From: Bacillota bacterium
GTDB lineage: Bacteria; Bacillota; Sulfobacillia; RBS10-35; JAJYVN01
DNA length: 49,688 nt
Direction of reading: 5' to 3'
Assembly: GCA_021806565.1 (NCBI GenBank)
Contig: JAJZXK010000012.1
Span: forward strand, 1-49,688
The notes below the pieces were generated by a model. The model saw only the letters and a list, made by a program, of their open reading frames with translations. It was not told the origin of the DNA and did no database searches. Every line of letters starts with the position of its first letter. Positions within the stretch are counted from its first letter, which is position 1. Position numbers and translations under genes: made by a program. Of this stretch, positions 42,823 through 49,688 are shown piece by piece.

Positions 42823-44208
42823 CTAACCCCCCGCGGCGCGCTCCTGGTGCAGGAGGACGTCCAACGAATGCTGCAGATCAGTGAGCGCCTTGCGCGGCGA
42901 TTCCTTCCCATTCCAGACGTTTGCCGTCCCGTTGACGAACTCGCTACTCCAGTGGGGCCCGCCTGAAAACACCTTAGCCGGGAAGATGTACCCATCGCTG
43001 GCCAGGATGCCGCCGCCCACCACCTGTGCGTCCTGGGCATACGTCTGCCCGTTGCCCGGCAATGCCGCGAGGCGGTGCAGGTAGATCGACAGGTCGACTC
43101 GGTTCGAAGGCACGTAGCCACCGATCTTGGCGTAGCTTGCGGCGGCGGGCCCGACGGTGAGGTACGCGACAAAGGCCGCAGCGGTCCGCGGGTGCGGGCT
43201 CTTGGCGGCCACGGCCCAGCCGGACACGCCCGTCGGGCTCAGGTCCCCGCCGGGCCCGTACGGTACGGGGGCGATACCCCAACGGAAGGACGGGTGCGCG
43301 CCGGAGAACACGTGGAGCCCGGTGATCAGCGTGTCCTCCATGCCGACGCGCCCGCTGAGAATGGGATTGCCCAGCACGCCCAATGCCGTCGCCTCATCCG
43401 CGGTTGGTGACACATGCCACTTGGTGATGAGGTCCGCCAGCCACGTCATGGCGGCAAGGAACTGCCCGCTGTCCACATGCGGCTGGTCCGGAAGTCCAGT
43501 ACGGTACGGCCGCGCATGGGTCGGACCCGACGGGCTGAACATATCGGCGCCCCACAGCCAAGCCGTGTATCCGAGCTGCCCCGGCCCCATGATCAGACCA
43601 TACACGGACTGCGCAGGAGTCGACCCACTATGACTCAGGCGCTTGGCATCCCGCAGCATCTGGCCGATCGTCCATGAGCGATCCGTCCACGACGTCGGCG
43701 GATAGGTCAGGCCGGCCTTTTGGAAAAGGGTGCGGTTGTACAGCACGACCATCGGTGGATCGCTGAAAGGGAGCCCATATATCTTGCCGTTACGCATCAT
43801 CGTGTCCACAACCGACTTGTGAAAATACTTGGAAAGGTGGATATTGAGCGCGTGCAGTTGCGGGGTGATATCCGCCAGCATGTGTTTGGCGTAAAAGGTA
43901 CCGAATCCCATCGCATACGTACCCACGACATCCGGTGGTGTTCCCGCCGCGTACATGGTGAGGAACTTTTCATTGTACTGCGCAACGGGAGCCGAGACGA
44001 TCGTCACGTGGGTCCCGGGGTGGCTGCGCGCGAACGCCGCGGCCGTTTGCTTCGCCCACGCAGCGGAACCCGCCCCAAGGTCGCTGCGGACCAGCCAAGT
44101 GATGCGCTTGGTGCCCGCACCGCCGCCGGCGTTCGCACCGCCCGCCGCACAGCCGCTCAGCAGCAGGCACGCGGCCGTCGCGCCCGCCAGAATCCTCCTA
44201 TACTTCAT
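42823..44208 (-). CDS. Extracellular sugar-binding lipoprotein (ABC, CUT1)
   Basis: A 461-residue protein from ATG 44208. The signal peptide MKYRRILAGATAACLLLSGC carries the lipobox LSGC (C20). The mature sequence follows family 1: TWLVRSDLGAG, VVGTYAMGFGTFYAKHMLADITPQL, GKIYGLPFSDPPMVVLYNRTLFQKAGLTYPPTSW and NPILSGRVGMEDT. It is the first gene of the four-gene importer unit. Just upstream, a strong Shine-Dalgarno points at a different ATG (44237), which opens a 10-codon frame ending in TGA that overlaps this start (ATGA). An 8-bp tandem repeat lies within that mini-frame (see the repeat entry), so the effective start is unusual. Confidence 0.92.
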   Translation of the reverse strand: MKYRRILAGATAACLLLSGCAAGGANAGGGAGTKRITWLVRSDLGAGSAAWAKQTAAAFARSHPGTHVTIVSAPVAQYNEKFLTMYAAGTPPDVVGTYAMGFGTFYAKHMLADITPQLHALNIHLSKYFHKSVVDTMMRNGKIYGLPFSDPPMVVLYNRTLFQKAGLTYPPTSWTDRSWTIGQMLRDAKRLSHSGSTPAQSVYGLIMGPGQLGYTAWLWGADMFSPSGPTHARPYRTGLPDQPHVDSGQFLAAMTWLADLITKWHVSPTADEATALGVLGNPILSGRVGMEDTLITGLHVFSGAHPSFRWGIAPVPYGPGGDLSPTGVSGWAVAAKSPHPRTAAAFVAYLTVGPAAASYAKIGGYVPSNRVDLSIYLHRLAALPGNGQTYAQDAQVVGGGILASDGYIFPAKVFSGGPHWSSEFVNGTANVWNGKESPRKALTDLQHSLDVLLHQERAAGG

Positions 44209-44235
44209 GGCCAGATGGCCAGATGGCCAGATGGC
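44207..44235. repeat. 8-bp tandem repeat (3.6 copies) over the start of the sugar-binding-protein gene
   Basis: On the plus strand the unit ATGGCCAG occurs three times at 44207-44230, followed by ATGGC. On the minus strand this is read between the ribosome site (GGGGGGAGG near 44243-44251) and the lipoprotein start. The best-spaced ATG (44237) makes MPSGHLAIWP and then stops on a TGA at 44207-44205 that overlaps the lipoprotein ATG 44208. Because 8 is not a multiple of 3, losing one unit would put ATG 44237 in frame with the lipoprotein. Confidence 0.7.
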
Positions 44236-44334
44236 ATGGCATCCTCCCCCCTTTTCACGCGCCACGGTTGATGCAGATCGCGAATCCATTCCCCGTCTTT
44301 GGCCGCAGCACCGAGAGATTGGAAACGAGAGGCT

Positions 44335-44340
44335 GTTATA
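44335..44340 (-). promoter_or_regulatory. Possible -10 element for the sugar transporter unit
   Basis: TATAAC on the minus strand, about 127 bases upstream of the lipoprotein start, is the best -10-like hexamer in the 44252-44536 gap. The expected -35 position reads GAGAAC, a poor match. Nothing else in the gap can be supported. Confidence 0.25.
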
Positions 44341-44536
44341 CCTCGTGGGTGATCGGTGTTCTCACCAAGCCCTCTCGGACCCTGTCGCACGATGGGCAGA
44401 AAGTCCGGACTGTGGGACGGCGCCAGGCGTGTCGGCTTTAGTGGGTGGTGCCGTGATCATCCACCTACGGTAGGCTGTGACAGGTACGAGATGTGGCGGC
44501 GGGGGCCCGCCGCGGCCGCGATGCTAACGGCCGCCC

Positions 44537-46228
44537 TCAGCCCTGCGGCGTCCGGTAACGGCCGCCGGAGAACGTCCATACCTGCGGGACCACCTTGCCA
44601 CCGCTCTGGGTGGCGACCGTGATGGTGTACGGGGCATACGGCTGCGGTTGCGTCAGGCGCGGGTAACCGCCGGCCGGGGCGCTCACCATCTGCCCGATCA
44701 GCGACGCCTGCGTGGCGCCCAAGCGGTAGACGGCGAGGTCCGAACTGCCGTGGTGCGCCGAGAGCAGGGTACGCAGCACCAGGGCGGTGCCGCCGTCGCC
44801 GCCCAGGTCCCCGCAGGCGACGGGATAGGTGCCCTGCGACAGACCGGGCAGGTCGATCCCGGTCAAAGGCTGGCCCGACGGGCCATCGACCTTCAGGCTG
44901 GACGGCCGGGCGGCAAAGGTGAACCCGTCGTTCTTCTGCGCCTGCACCGATCCGACGCGCCACCGCACCACGTCGGACCCGCAACGCAGTTGTCCCCCGG
45001 CCCAGGCCTTCGCGCTACTCAACGACGGCAGGGTGACGCGGTCCAGCGGTCGGAACCTCACCACGCGCGCCCCCAGCAGTTGGGGCGCCCCCGCGAAACG
45101 GCCGACCGTGAAGGCGATGACGCGGGCCGCCAGGGGGGTGCCGGGCGCGTACCCCGGCGCGCGCGACCCGGGCCCGGTCGGGGCCAGGGATGCCCGCCAG
45201 AGGGCGGCGTGTACCCCGGAGCGTAGCGGCAGTTCCTCGCGGACCACCACACGCACCCGACCGTCGCGTACCGGCCAAGCGTCCATGACCTGGGCGCTCA
45301 CGGGCGGCCACTGACCGCGAATGAACCCGGAGAGCGTGTGTCCGGCCTGCCAGCCGTAGCCCCATGCGGCGTAGGCCGTCCCCCAGGCGGCACGTCCCAG
45401 GGCACGCTCGTAGCCGGTGACCAGCGATCTGGCCGCGGTCGTCGTGACCGCGCCGGGCAGCGCCGCCGTCTGCACCTGGGCGGCGGCCAGCCGCGCGGTC
45501 ACGATCAAGCGGTGGGTATCCCAGAGGCCCGAGCAGGTGACCAACTGCAACAGGTGCTGCTTGGTCGTCAGACGCAGGGCGGAGGTATCCGTCGGAGTGA
45601 CCAACTGGGTACCGGTGACGACGTATGTATAGGAAGAAGCGGGGGTCTCCACCTGCAGCCGCGTCCCGGGTCGCAGCCGGTGCAGGTGCTGGAAGACCGA
45701 TCCCCAGATGTTCACGTGCCCGAAGATCACCACGTCTCCGGTCTGCCCCGGCAAGGCCGATCCCTGCAGGTGGGCCGGCCCCCGGCGCAAGAGCGTCTGC
45801 CAGACGCTCGTCTGGAAGGTCAGCCCCTGCAGCACATAGGCATCGAGGCCGATGGACCGCACCCGCAAACGCGCCAGCACATGGCCGAACCCGACTGGGG
45901 CGGCGGGCGCGGCCGCGCTCTTCGCGGCCGTCCGGGGCGGCGAGGCGGCGGTAGTCGCGCCGCCGCCCGGGGCCGACCGGCCGAGCGCACCCCGACTGCC
46001 ACCGACCGCCGCCGCCCGCTCGGCCGCAAAGTGCCGGGCGGCCGTGTGCTGTGCGGCCGCGTCCAGCCAACCGGACCACAGGGGGGCCGCGATGAGGACC
46101 AGGCCCGCCCCAGCACAGACCACCCCGAGGAGCAAACCGAAAAGGGCGGCACGGCGGCGGCGGCGCCGACCGCGCCGCCGCGCATGGGTCGGAAGGGCGG
46201 GATCCGCCTCCCGCACCGACGCCGCCAC
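44537..46228 (-). CDS. Sortase with a long C-terminal extension
   Basis: A 563-residue protein from GTG 46228, five bases after the wall-protein stop. A basic cytoplasmic start (RRRGRRRRRR) leads into one membrane helix (about 28-50), then an Ala-rich linker. The sortase domain spans roughly 115-250: FGHVNIWGSVFQHLHRL with catalytic H171, LVTCSGLWDTHRLIV with C232 and R240. The pattern fits class D/E-like sortases, usually 200-270 residues long. Here ~310 more residues follow, largely beta-type, with blocks like VACGDLGGDGGTALVL that recall FG-GAP/VCBS repeat loops. The enzyme would cleave the MPKTG motif of the neighbouring protein and attach it to the wall. The extension might bind glycan or dock substrate. 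I do not recognise its family. Confidence 0.87.
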   Translation of the reverse strand: MAASVREADPALPTHARRRGRRRRRRAALFGLLLGVVCAGAGLVLIAAPLWSGWLDAAAQHTAARHFAAERAAAVGGSRGALGRSAPGGGATTAASPPRTAAKSAAAPAAPVGFGHVLARLRVRSIGLDAYVLQGLTFQTSVWQTLLRRGPAHLQGSALPGQTGDVVIFGHVNIWGSVFQHLHRLRPGTRLQVETPASSYTYVVTGTQLVTPTDTSALRLTTKQHLLQLVTCSGLWDTHRLIVTARLAAAQVQTAALPGAVTTTAARSLVTGYERALGRAAWGTAYAAWGYGWQAGHTLSGFIRGQWPPVSAQVMDAWPVRDGRVRVVVREELPLRSGVHAALWRASLAPTGPGSRAPGYAPGTPLAARVIAFTVGRFAGAPQLLGARVVRFRPLDRVTLPSLSSAKAWAGGQLRCGSDVVRWRVGSVQAQKNDGFTFAARPSSLKVDGPSGQPLTGIDLPGLSQGTYPVACGDLGGDGGTALVLRTLLSAHHGSSDLAVYRLGATQASLIGQMVSAPAGGYPRLTQPQPYAPYTITVATQSGGKVVPQVWTFSGGRYRTPQG

Positions 46229-46233
46229 GAGCC

Positions 46234-46686
46234 TCAGCGCTCCGAGCCGCGCAGCCGCCGGACGTTACGCACGACCAGCAACCCACCCAGCCCGGCCAAT
46301 CCAAAGCCGACGATCGCCGCGGTCGGGCTGGAACCCGTCTTGGGCATCGCGCCCTTCGCCGAAGCGCTCGACGACCCGGATGTAGAAGAAGACGAGGAAG
46401 AAGACGACGATGTCTTGGAAGCCTTGGTGCCGGCGCTTGTCCCCGTGCTGGTCGCCGTCTTGGTCGACGTACCCGTCGAACCCGAGCCATAGCTGGGATC
46501 CTTCGCCTTGGTCTTGCCGCTCGTACCCGCAGAGCCCGCAGCGCTGCTGTGGCCAAGGCTGCCGCTGGTGGTCTTGGCCGGGCCGCAGCCAGCGGCCGCG
46601 ACCAACACCGTCGCGCAGGCCGCCACCGTCATCCAGCGCCGCTGGCGCCCCGTTGCGCGCACGGACACGCTTCCCTGCTCGGTCAT
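46234..46686 (-). CDS. Ser/Thr-rich surface protein with both lipobox and MPKTG sorting signal
   Basis: A 150-residue protein from ATG 46686, with AAAGGGG 10 bases ahead. The N-terminus has a basic region, the hydrophobic VAACATVLVAAAGC with a lipobox-like end (C34), then ~75 residues very rich in Ser, Thr, Gly, Ala and Lys, including nine consecutive serines. The C-terminus is a complete sorting signal: MPKTG (114-118), a hydrophobic stretch AAIVGFGLAGLGGLLVV and a basic tail RNVRRLRGSER. The sequence thus offers two anchors, a diacylglycerol at one end and a sortase-made wall link at the other. It is cotranscribed with the sortase. The poly-Ser linker is probably glycosylated or extended. 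It has no enzymatic domain. Confidence 0.85.
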   Translation of the reverse strand: MTEQGSVSVRATGRQRRWMTVAACATVLVAAAGCGPAKTTSGSLGHSSAAGSAGTSGKTKAKDPSYGSGSTGTSTKTATSTGTSAGTKASKTSSSSSSSSSTSGSSSASAKGAMPKTGSSPTAAIVGFGLAGLGGLLVVRNVRRLRGSER

Positions 46687-46973
46687 GGTACCCATCCCCT
46701 TTCGGCCGACCGGTGGGTGCCGCATCCACCGGTCCGGCGCAAACCACCCCTCACACTTTCGAGTCCCGAGCCGCCTTTATGGGCGCACTCCCGGCCGAGC
46801 CGATCGCCGCACACGCTTCGGGCGGCAGCGGACGGGCGGCGCGACGACCCACACCCGTGCCGACGCCGGAGACACGCGTTTGGTTCCGCGCCGTCCAGGC
46901 GGGCTCGTCCGGCGCGATTCGGCAGGCTGGGCCGGTGGCGACGGCGAATCCGCCCGTCCGGGGGGTATGGAGC

Positions 46974-48296
46974 GTGGCCAAAGAGCTCCTGGAGCGGCCG
47001 GCCGTGGTCGGTCGCGGCGGCGGCATCTACAGGCAGAGGTTCGCGGTTCCGGACCACGGCGAGGCAATCCTCAACATGCACATCGCGGCGGCCGGCACCC
47101 ACTGGGGCAAGGCGGGCCAGGAGGCCGGGACGCTGCGCGTCGAGTTCGAGGGTAGCTACAGCCAACACCTGGTCGTCTTCGGCGGAGCCGAGGAGACCCT
47201 TTATCAGCGCTTCCTCGGGGATATCGGCATCGGCGCGCACGAAATCATGTTCACGTTCTCTCCCGAGGGATCCGCCGAGGGCGCCCAATGGATCCGCACC
47301 CTTTCCATGAGCATCGACGTGCTCACCACCGAGGACCGCCGGGCGATCCCCGCCAGCAACAGCCCGCTCTTGTATGGGCGGGCCGAGAAGGCCCCGTACG
47401 AGATGCGCAAGACCGACACACCGATGTACGCCTTTTACCACTACCCGCGTGGCGGTCCGACCGGGCGCGAGATCGAATACTTCTACATTTATTCGCACGC
47501 GGAACGCGGTCCGGACCCCGCGCAACGGTTGGCCCAGACCGGCTGCCTGGCGGTGATCGAGTGGAGCTTCCGCGGCAGCCTGGACAGCGCCGGCCACGTG
47601 GCCAAGAACATGGCCTTCCAGGGCCGAAACCGCGCCCCGCACGGCTTCGCGGGCGGGTTCGACATGCGCGGCCATCCCGTGCTGCAGGCGGCGGGACCGG
47701 AGGGCATGTTCCACGACAAGGTGGTCACGCCATACCGCCTGGGCCTGCCCGCGCTGGAGGAGTGGCCGGAGGACCGCCCGCTCGCCTGGATGCAGAACGT
47801 CTTTCCGGTCTCCTATCGCACCGCCGCATGGGAACTGTCGCGGGAGGCCAAGATCGAACATCCGGGCAACCCGGCCAGCCGGGCCCTGGCCGACCCCCAC
47901 GACTACCTCTTCGTGCACGCCAACCGGCGCCTGGCGCAGGGGGATGCGCGCCGAGCCCCCGCGGTCGAGGTGTTGGTGACCCTGGCCGGCCAGGCCAAGC
48001 CCTTCTCCTCGAGCTTCGGCGACGCCCGCTGGGCGATCCCCGGCGCGGAGCCGTTCGCAACGGCGGTGAAGCTGCCCGCCGGCACCGCGGTGGAGGCGGT
48101 GCGCGAGATCCGGGTGCGGGCGCTGCCGCAGCGCAGGGACCCCTTCGAGTTGGAAATCGTTGGACCGCAGGCCGCCTTCTTTCTGACCGGTCCGAGCTAC
48201 CAGGTCGGCCCCATGCCGTCGGGCGTACCCGGTGAGACGACCGTCACGCTCAGCCGCGAGCATCCGGAAGCCGTTCTCTGGCAGGCCGGTGCCTGA
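46974..48296 (+). CDS. Unrecognised protein divergent from the sortase operon
   Basis: About 440 residues from GTG 46974, chosen because GGGGGG precedes it and the conserved-looking sequence starts there; an ATG at 46779 would add a low-quality leader. I do not recognise the family. The N-terminal half seems beta-rich (GIYRQRFAVPDHGEAILNMHIAAAGTHWG, LVVFGGAEETLYQRFLGDI), with a middle PMYAFYHYPRG...EIEYFYIYSHAERGP and HDKVVTPYRLGLPALEEW. No signal peptide or membrane helix is seen. The C-terminus has an Ig-like feel (FELEIVGPQAAFF, TTVTLSREHPEAVLW). Third-position GC and composition mark it as a real gene. It is divergent from the MPKTG protein with a 287-base gap that contains nothing I can assign. 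Confidence 0.65.
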   Translation: MAKELLERPAVVGRGGGIYRQRFAVPDHGEAILNMHIAAAGTHWGKAGQEAGTLRVEFEGSYSQHLVVFGGAEETLYQRFLGDIGIGAHEIMFTFSPEGSAEGAQWIRTLSMSIDVLTTEDRRAIPASNSPLLYGRAEKAPYEMRKTDTPMYAFYHYPRGGPTGREIEYFYIYSHAERGPDPAQRLAQTGCLAVIEWSFRGSLDSAGHVAKNMAFQGRNRAPHGFAGGFDMRGHPVLQAAGPEGMFHDKVVTPYRLGLPALEEWPEDRPLAWMQNVFPVSYRTAAWELSREAKIEHPGNPASRALADPHDYLFVHANRRLAQGDARRAPAVEVLVTLAGQAKPFSSSFGDARWAIPGAEPFATAVKLPAGTAVEAVREIRVRALPQRRDPFELEIVGPQAAFFLTGPSYQVGPMPSGVPGETTVTLSREHPEAVLWQAGA

Positions 48297-48308
48297 AGGC
48301 CCGGCGAT

Positions 48309-48357
48309 GCGCCGCCGCCGGCCGGGGCAGGCCGCCCAAGCACGGCCACGGCGGCGC
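48309..48357. terminator. Inverted repeat between convergent genes
   Basis: GCGCCGCCG (48309-48317) and CGGCGGCGC (48349-48357) are exact reverse complements and can form a 9-bp GC-only stem over a 31-base loop. It follows the end of the 46974-48296 gene by 12 bases and faces the end of the convergent epimerase-like gene. No T-run follows, so termination is only likely. Confidence 0.35.
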
Positions 48358-48421
48358 GGGGTGGATATCCGGCATCCCCCGTGCCGCCGGTCCCACGCCC
48401 CCCGGGCAACCCGCCGCCGGC

Positions 48422-49444
48422 CTATGACCCGGCGGGCCGGCGGCTGCCGCCCGCCGCGCACCAGCCGGCAATCGCGGCCGCCTCCGCGGCGTGGTCGTGG
48501 CCGCAGCCCCAGCGGGCCAGGTACGGACCAAGGAGGGTTGGCACAGACTCCCCCGGCAGATCCCACAGCCACCGCGCCGTGCGCGCCAGCCCCTCCCGGG
48601 GCCGCGCCGCATCGCGATAGCCGAGCCGCGCCCGCAGCCGAAAGGTATCCAGCAGGACCGGAGCCGGCGTCGCCCACGGGTGGCGGCCGTCAAAGCGCTC
48701 CAGCGGCAGCGGCACGCCTTCCAGGGGCCGCTCCAGCGCCCGTGCGCACTCCTGGCACAACTCGGCCAGGGTAGGCACGTCGCCGTCGCCGACGTTGAAG
48801 CTGTGTCCGTCGGCCTCGCGCGGGTGGTCCAGGGCACAGACGATGGCGTGCACCGCGTTGTCTACAAACAATCGGTGCAGCAACTGACCGCCCCCGTCCG
48901 GCAGGGCGATCCGGGTCCGGCCCGCCCGCAACCGTTCCACGACGTGCCATTCGCGCGCCAGACCGACCCCCGGCCCATAGAGCGGCGCCAGGCGCAGCAG
49001 CGTCGCCGGAAAGGCGCCCGCCGCCCGGGCGTTCCACAGCCCGTCTTCGGACGCCAGCGCGATGCCGTCCCGAAGCGGGGCGTCCTCTGGGCACGGCCGC
49101 GGCATGCCCCCGCCGGGCCTCTGGCCGCCACGGCAGTCCGGGGCGTCCACGGCCCCGGCATACACACGCCAAGTGCCCAACTGCACCATCAAGCCCACGC
49201 GCCCGTGCAGGGCCGCGGCGACCGCCGCCGGACCGTCGAAGCCCCGCGCCCCGAAATCGATCGCGGCATCGAAACGGCCCCTCAGCTCCGCCAGCGCCGA
49301 CGGATCCTCACGGCGACCGGGCACGAACTCCGCGGTCGGCACAGGTCGGGAGCCGAAGCAGACCACCCTGGTGCCCAGGCGGCCAAGCGCATGACAGAGC
49401 GCCTCTCCCAGGGCCGCATCCCCATCCAACACCGCCACGCGCAA
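48422..49444 (-). CDS. NAD-dependent epimerase/dehydratase-like protein (extended SDR)
   Basis: A 340-residue protein. I choose TTG 49444 because GGAGGGGGAG is 7 bases upstream and the Rossmann strand (LRVAVLDGDAALGEAL) begins right there; GTG 49480 is possible. The glycine-rich loop is DGDAALG instead of the common TGGxGFxG. The YxxxK pair is not obvious: a position after LMVQLGTWRVY may give the Tyr (GTWRVYAG) but no Lys follows at +4. Later blocks HRLFVDNAVHAIVCALDHP and GHSFNVGDGDVPTLAELCQECARAL are those of the sugar-nucleotide epimerase family. It may bind NAD and act on a sugar or be a non-catalytic relative. Confidence 0.78.
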   Translation of the reverse strand: MRVAVLDGDAALGEALCHALGRLGTRVVCFGSRPVPTAEFVPGRREDPSALAELRGRFDAAIDFGARGFDGPAAVAAALHGRVGLMVQLGTWRVYAGAVDAPDCRGGQRPGGGMPRPCPEDAPLRDGIALASEDGLWNARAAGAFPATLLRLAPLYGPGVGLAREWHVVERLRAGRTRIALPDGGGQLLHRLFVDNAVHAIVCALDHPREADGHSFNVGDGDVPTLAELCQECARALERPLEGVPLPLERFDGRHPWATPAPVLLDTFRLRARLGYRDAARPREGLARTARWLWDLPGESVPTLLGPYLARWGCGHDHAAEAAAIAGWCAAGGSRRPAGS

Positions 49445-49498
49445 TCGATGACTCCCCCTCCGCCCGCGGTTCGCCCGCACCCGTTCCTCTCTTCCATA

Positions 49499-49552
49499 CC
49501 ACTGGCCCCACTGCTCCCACTGGTCCCACGCATCCCACCGGTTCCACCGCCA
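49499..49552. repeat. Six degenerate 9-bp units beginning CCAC
   Basis: Six consecutive 9-mers (CCACTGGCC, CCACTGCTC, CCACTGGTC, CCACGCATC, CCACCGGTT, CCACCGCCA) occupy 49499-49552, upstream of the epimerase-like gene. The last ~200 bases of the window otherwise show no gene. The repeats could be a binding array or relics of a repetitive peptide-coding segment. Confidence 0.5.
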
Positions 49553-49688
49553 GCGATCTGCCCCCCCCCCGCTAAGTCATGCTTGGGTCCGGGGTCGGGG
49601 CTCGGGGCTTCCCGCCGAGAGAGTCGGTAGACCTTGCTCGGGGACGGGAGATCCGGGGGGTGTCATCCCGGCCTTGTCCCCTTGAACG

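Noticed and set aside
1-49688. CRISPR arrays, tRNA or rRNA genes
   Set aside because: I saw no regularly spaced direct repeats of 24-40 bases, no cloverleaf with GTTCGA-type T-loop in the right setting and no rRNA-like conserved blocks.

Overview
The window is about 50 kb of high-GC bacterial DNA, tightly packed, with strong purine-rich Shine-Dalgarno sites of the GGAGG type and frequent GTG and TTG starts. A membrane-bound sortase beside an MPKTG-tailed wall protein, many lipobox substrate-binding proteins, a ydaO-type c-di-AMP riboswitch, an AraR-type regulator and a cysH-comA pair all fit a monoderm host. A high-GC Bacillota lineage (Sulfobacillus, Thermaerobacter or Symbiobacterium-like) is my best guess. 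Actinomycetota or Chloroflexota are not excluded, and no rRNA, tRNA or ribosomal protein gene is present to settle it.

Layout. 1-11 kb is an accessory patchwork: the 5' end of a GT39 glycosyltransferase, a GNAT, a methyltransferase, a gene interrupted by a stop codon, a very large secreted GH-A-type glycosidase, the wreck of an IS200/IS605 element, an HNH-like protein, an aminoglycoside-phosphotransferase-fold kinase, and a promoter plus c-di-AMP riboswitch whose downstream gene looks lost. 11-12.7 kb is a cysH-comA pair (sulfite production, then phosphosulfolactate synthesis). 12.8-16.3 kb holds two MFS transporters, one frameshifted, and a MarR regulator.

16.5-30 kb is a glycan-catabolism locus. 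It contains a GxGYxYP-domain protein coupled to a BNR sialidase-like protein, an orphan sugar-binding lipoprotein and a frameshifted second one, an RraA-family protein, two TIM-barrel sugar isomerases/epimerases, an FGly sulfatase, an SDR dehydrogenase, a ThuA-like protein, and a GntR/LacI chimeric (AraR-type) regulator with a matching operator upstream. 30-33 kb has a histidine-tailed unknown protein, an EVE-domain protein and a third MFS transporter.

33.4-39.3 kb is a complete peptide/nickel-type ABC transporter operon (binding protein, two permeases, two ATPases). 39.5-44.2 kb is a CUT1-type sugar ABC operon with two paralogous binding proteins flanking two permeases, no ATPase, and an 8-bp tandem repeat directly over the start of the first gene. 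44.5-46.7 kb is a sortase with a ~310-residue C-terminal extension and a putative substrate that carries both a lipobox and an MPKTG signal. The window ends with an unrecognised protein and an epimerase-like protein.

Themes: scavenging of complex, probably sulfated or acidic, sugars with several importers and regulators; organosulfur metabolism; and clear gene decay (IS remnants, frameshifts, an orphan riboswitch). Two copies of a ~109-bp intergenic repeat lie in opposite orientation 39 kb apart.
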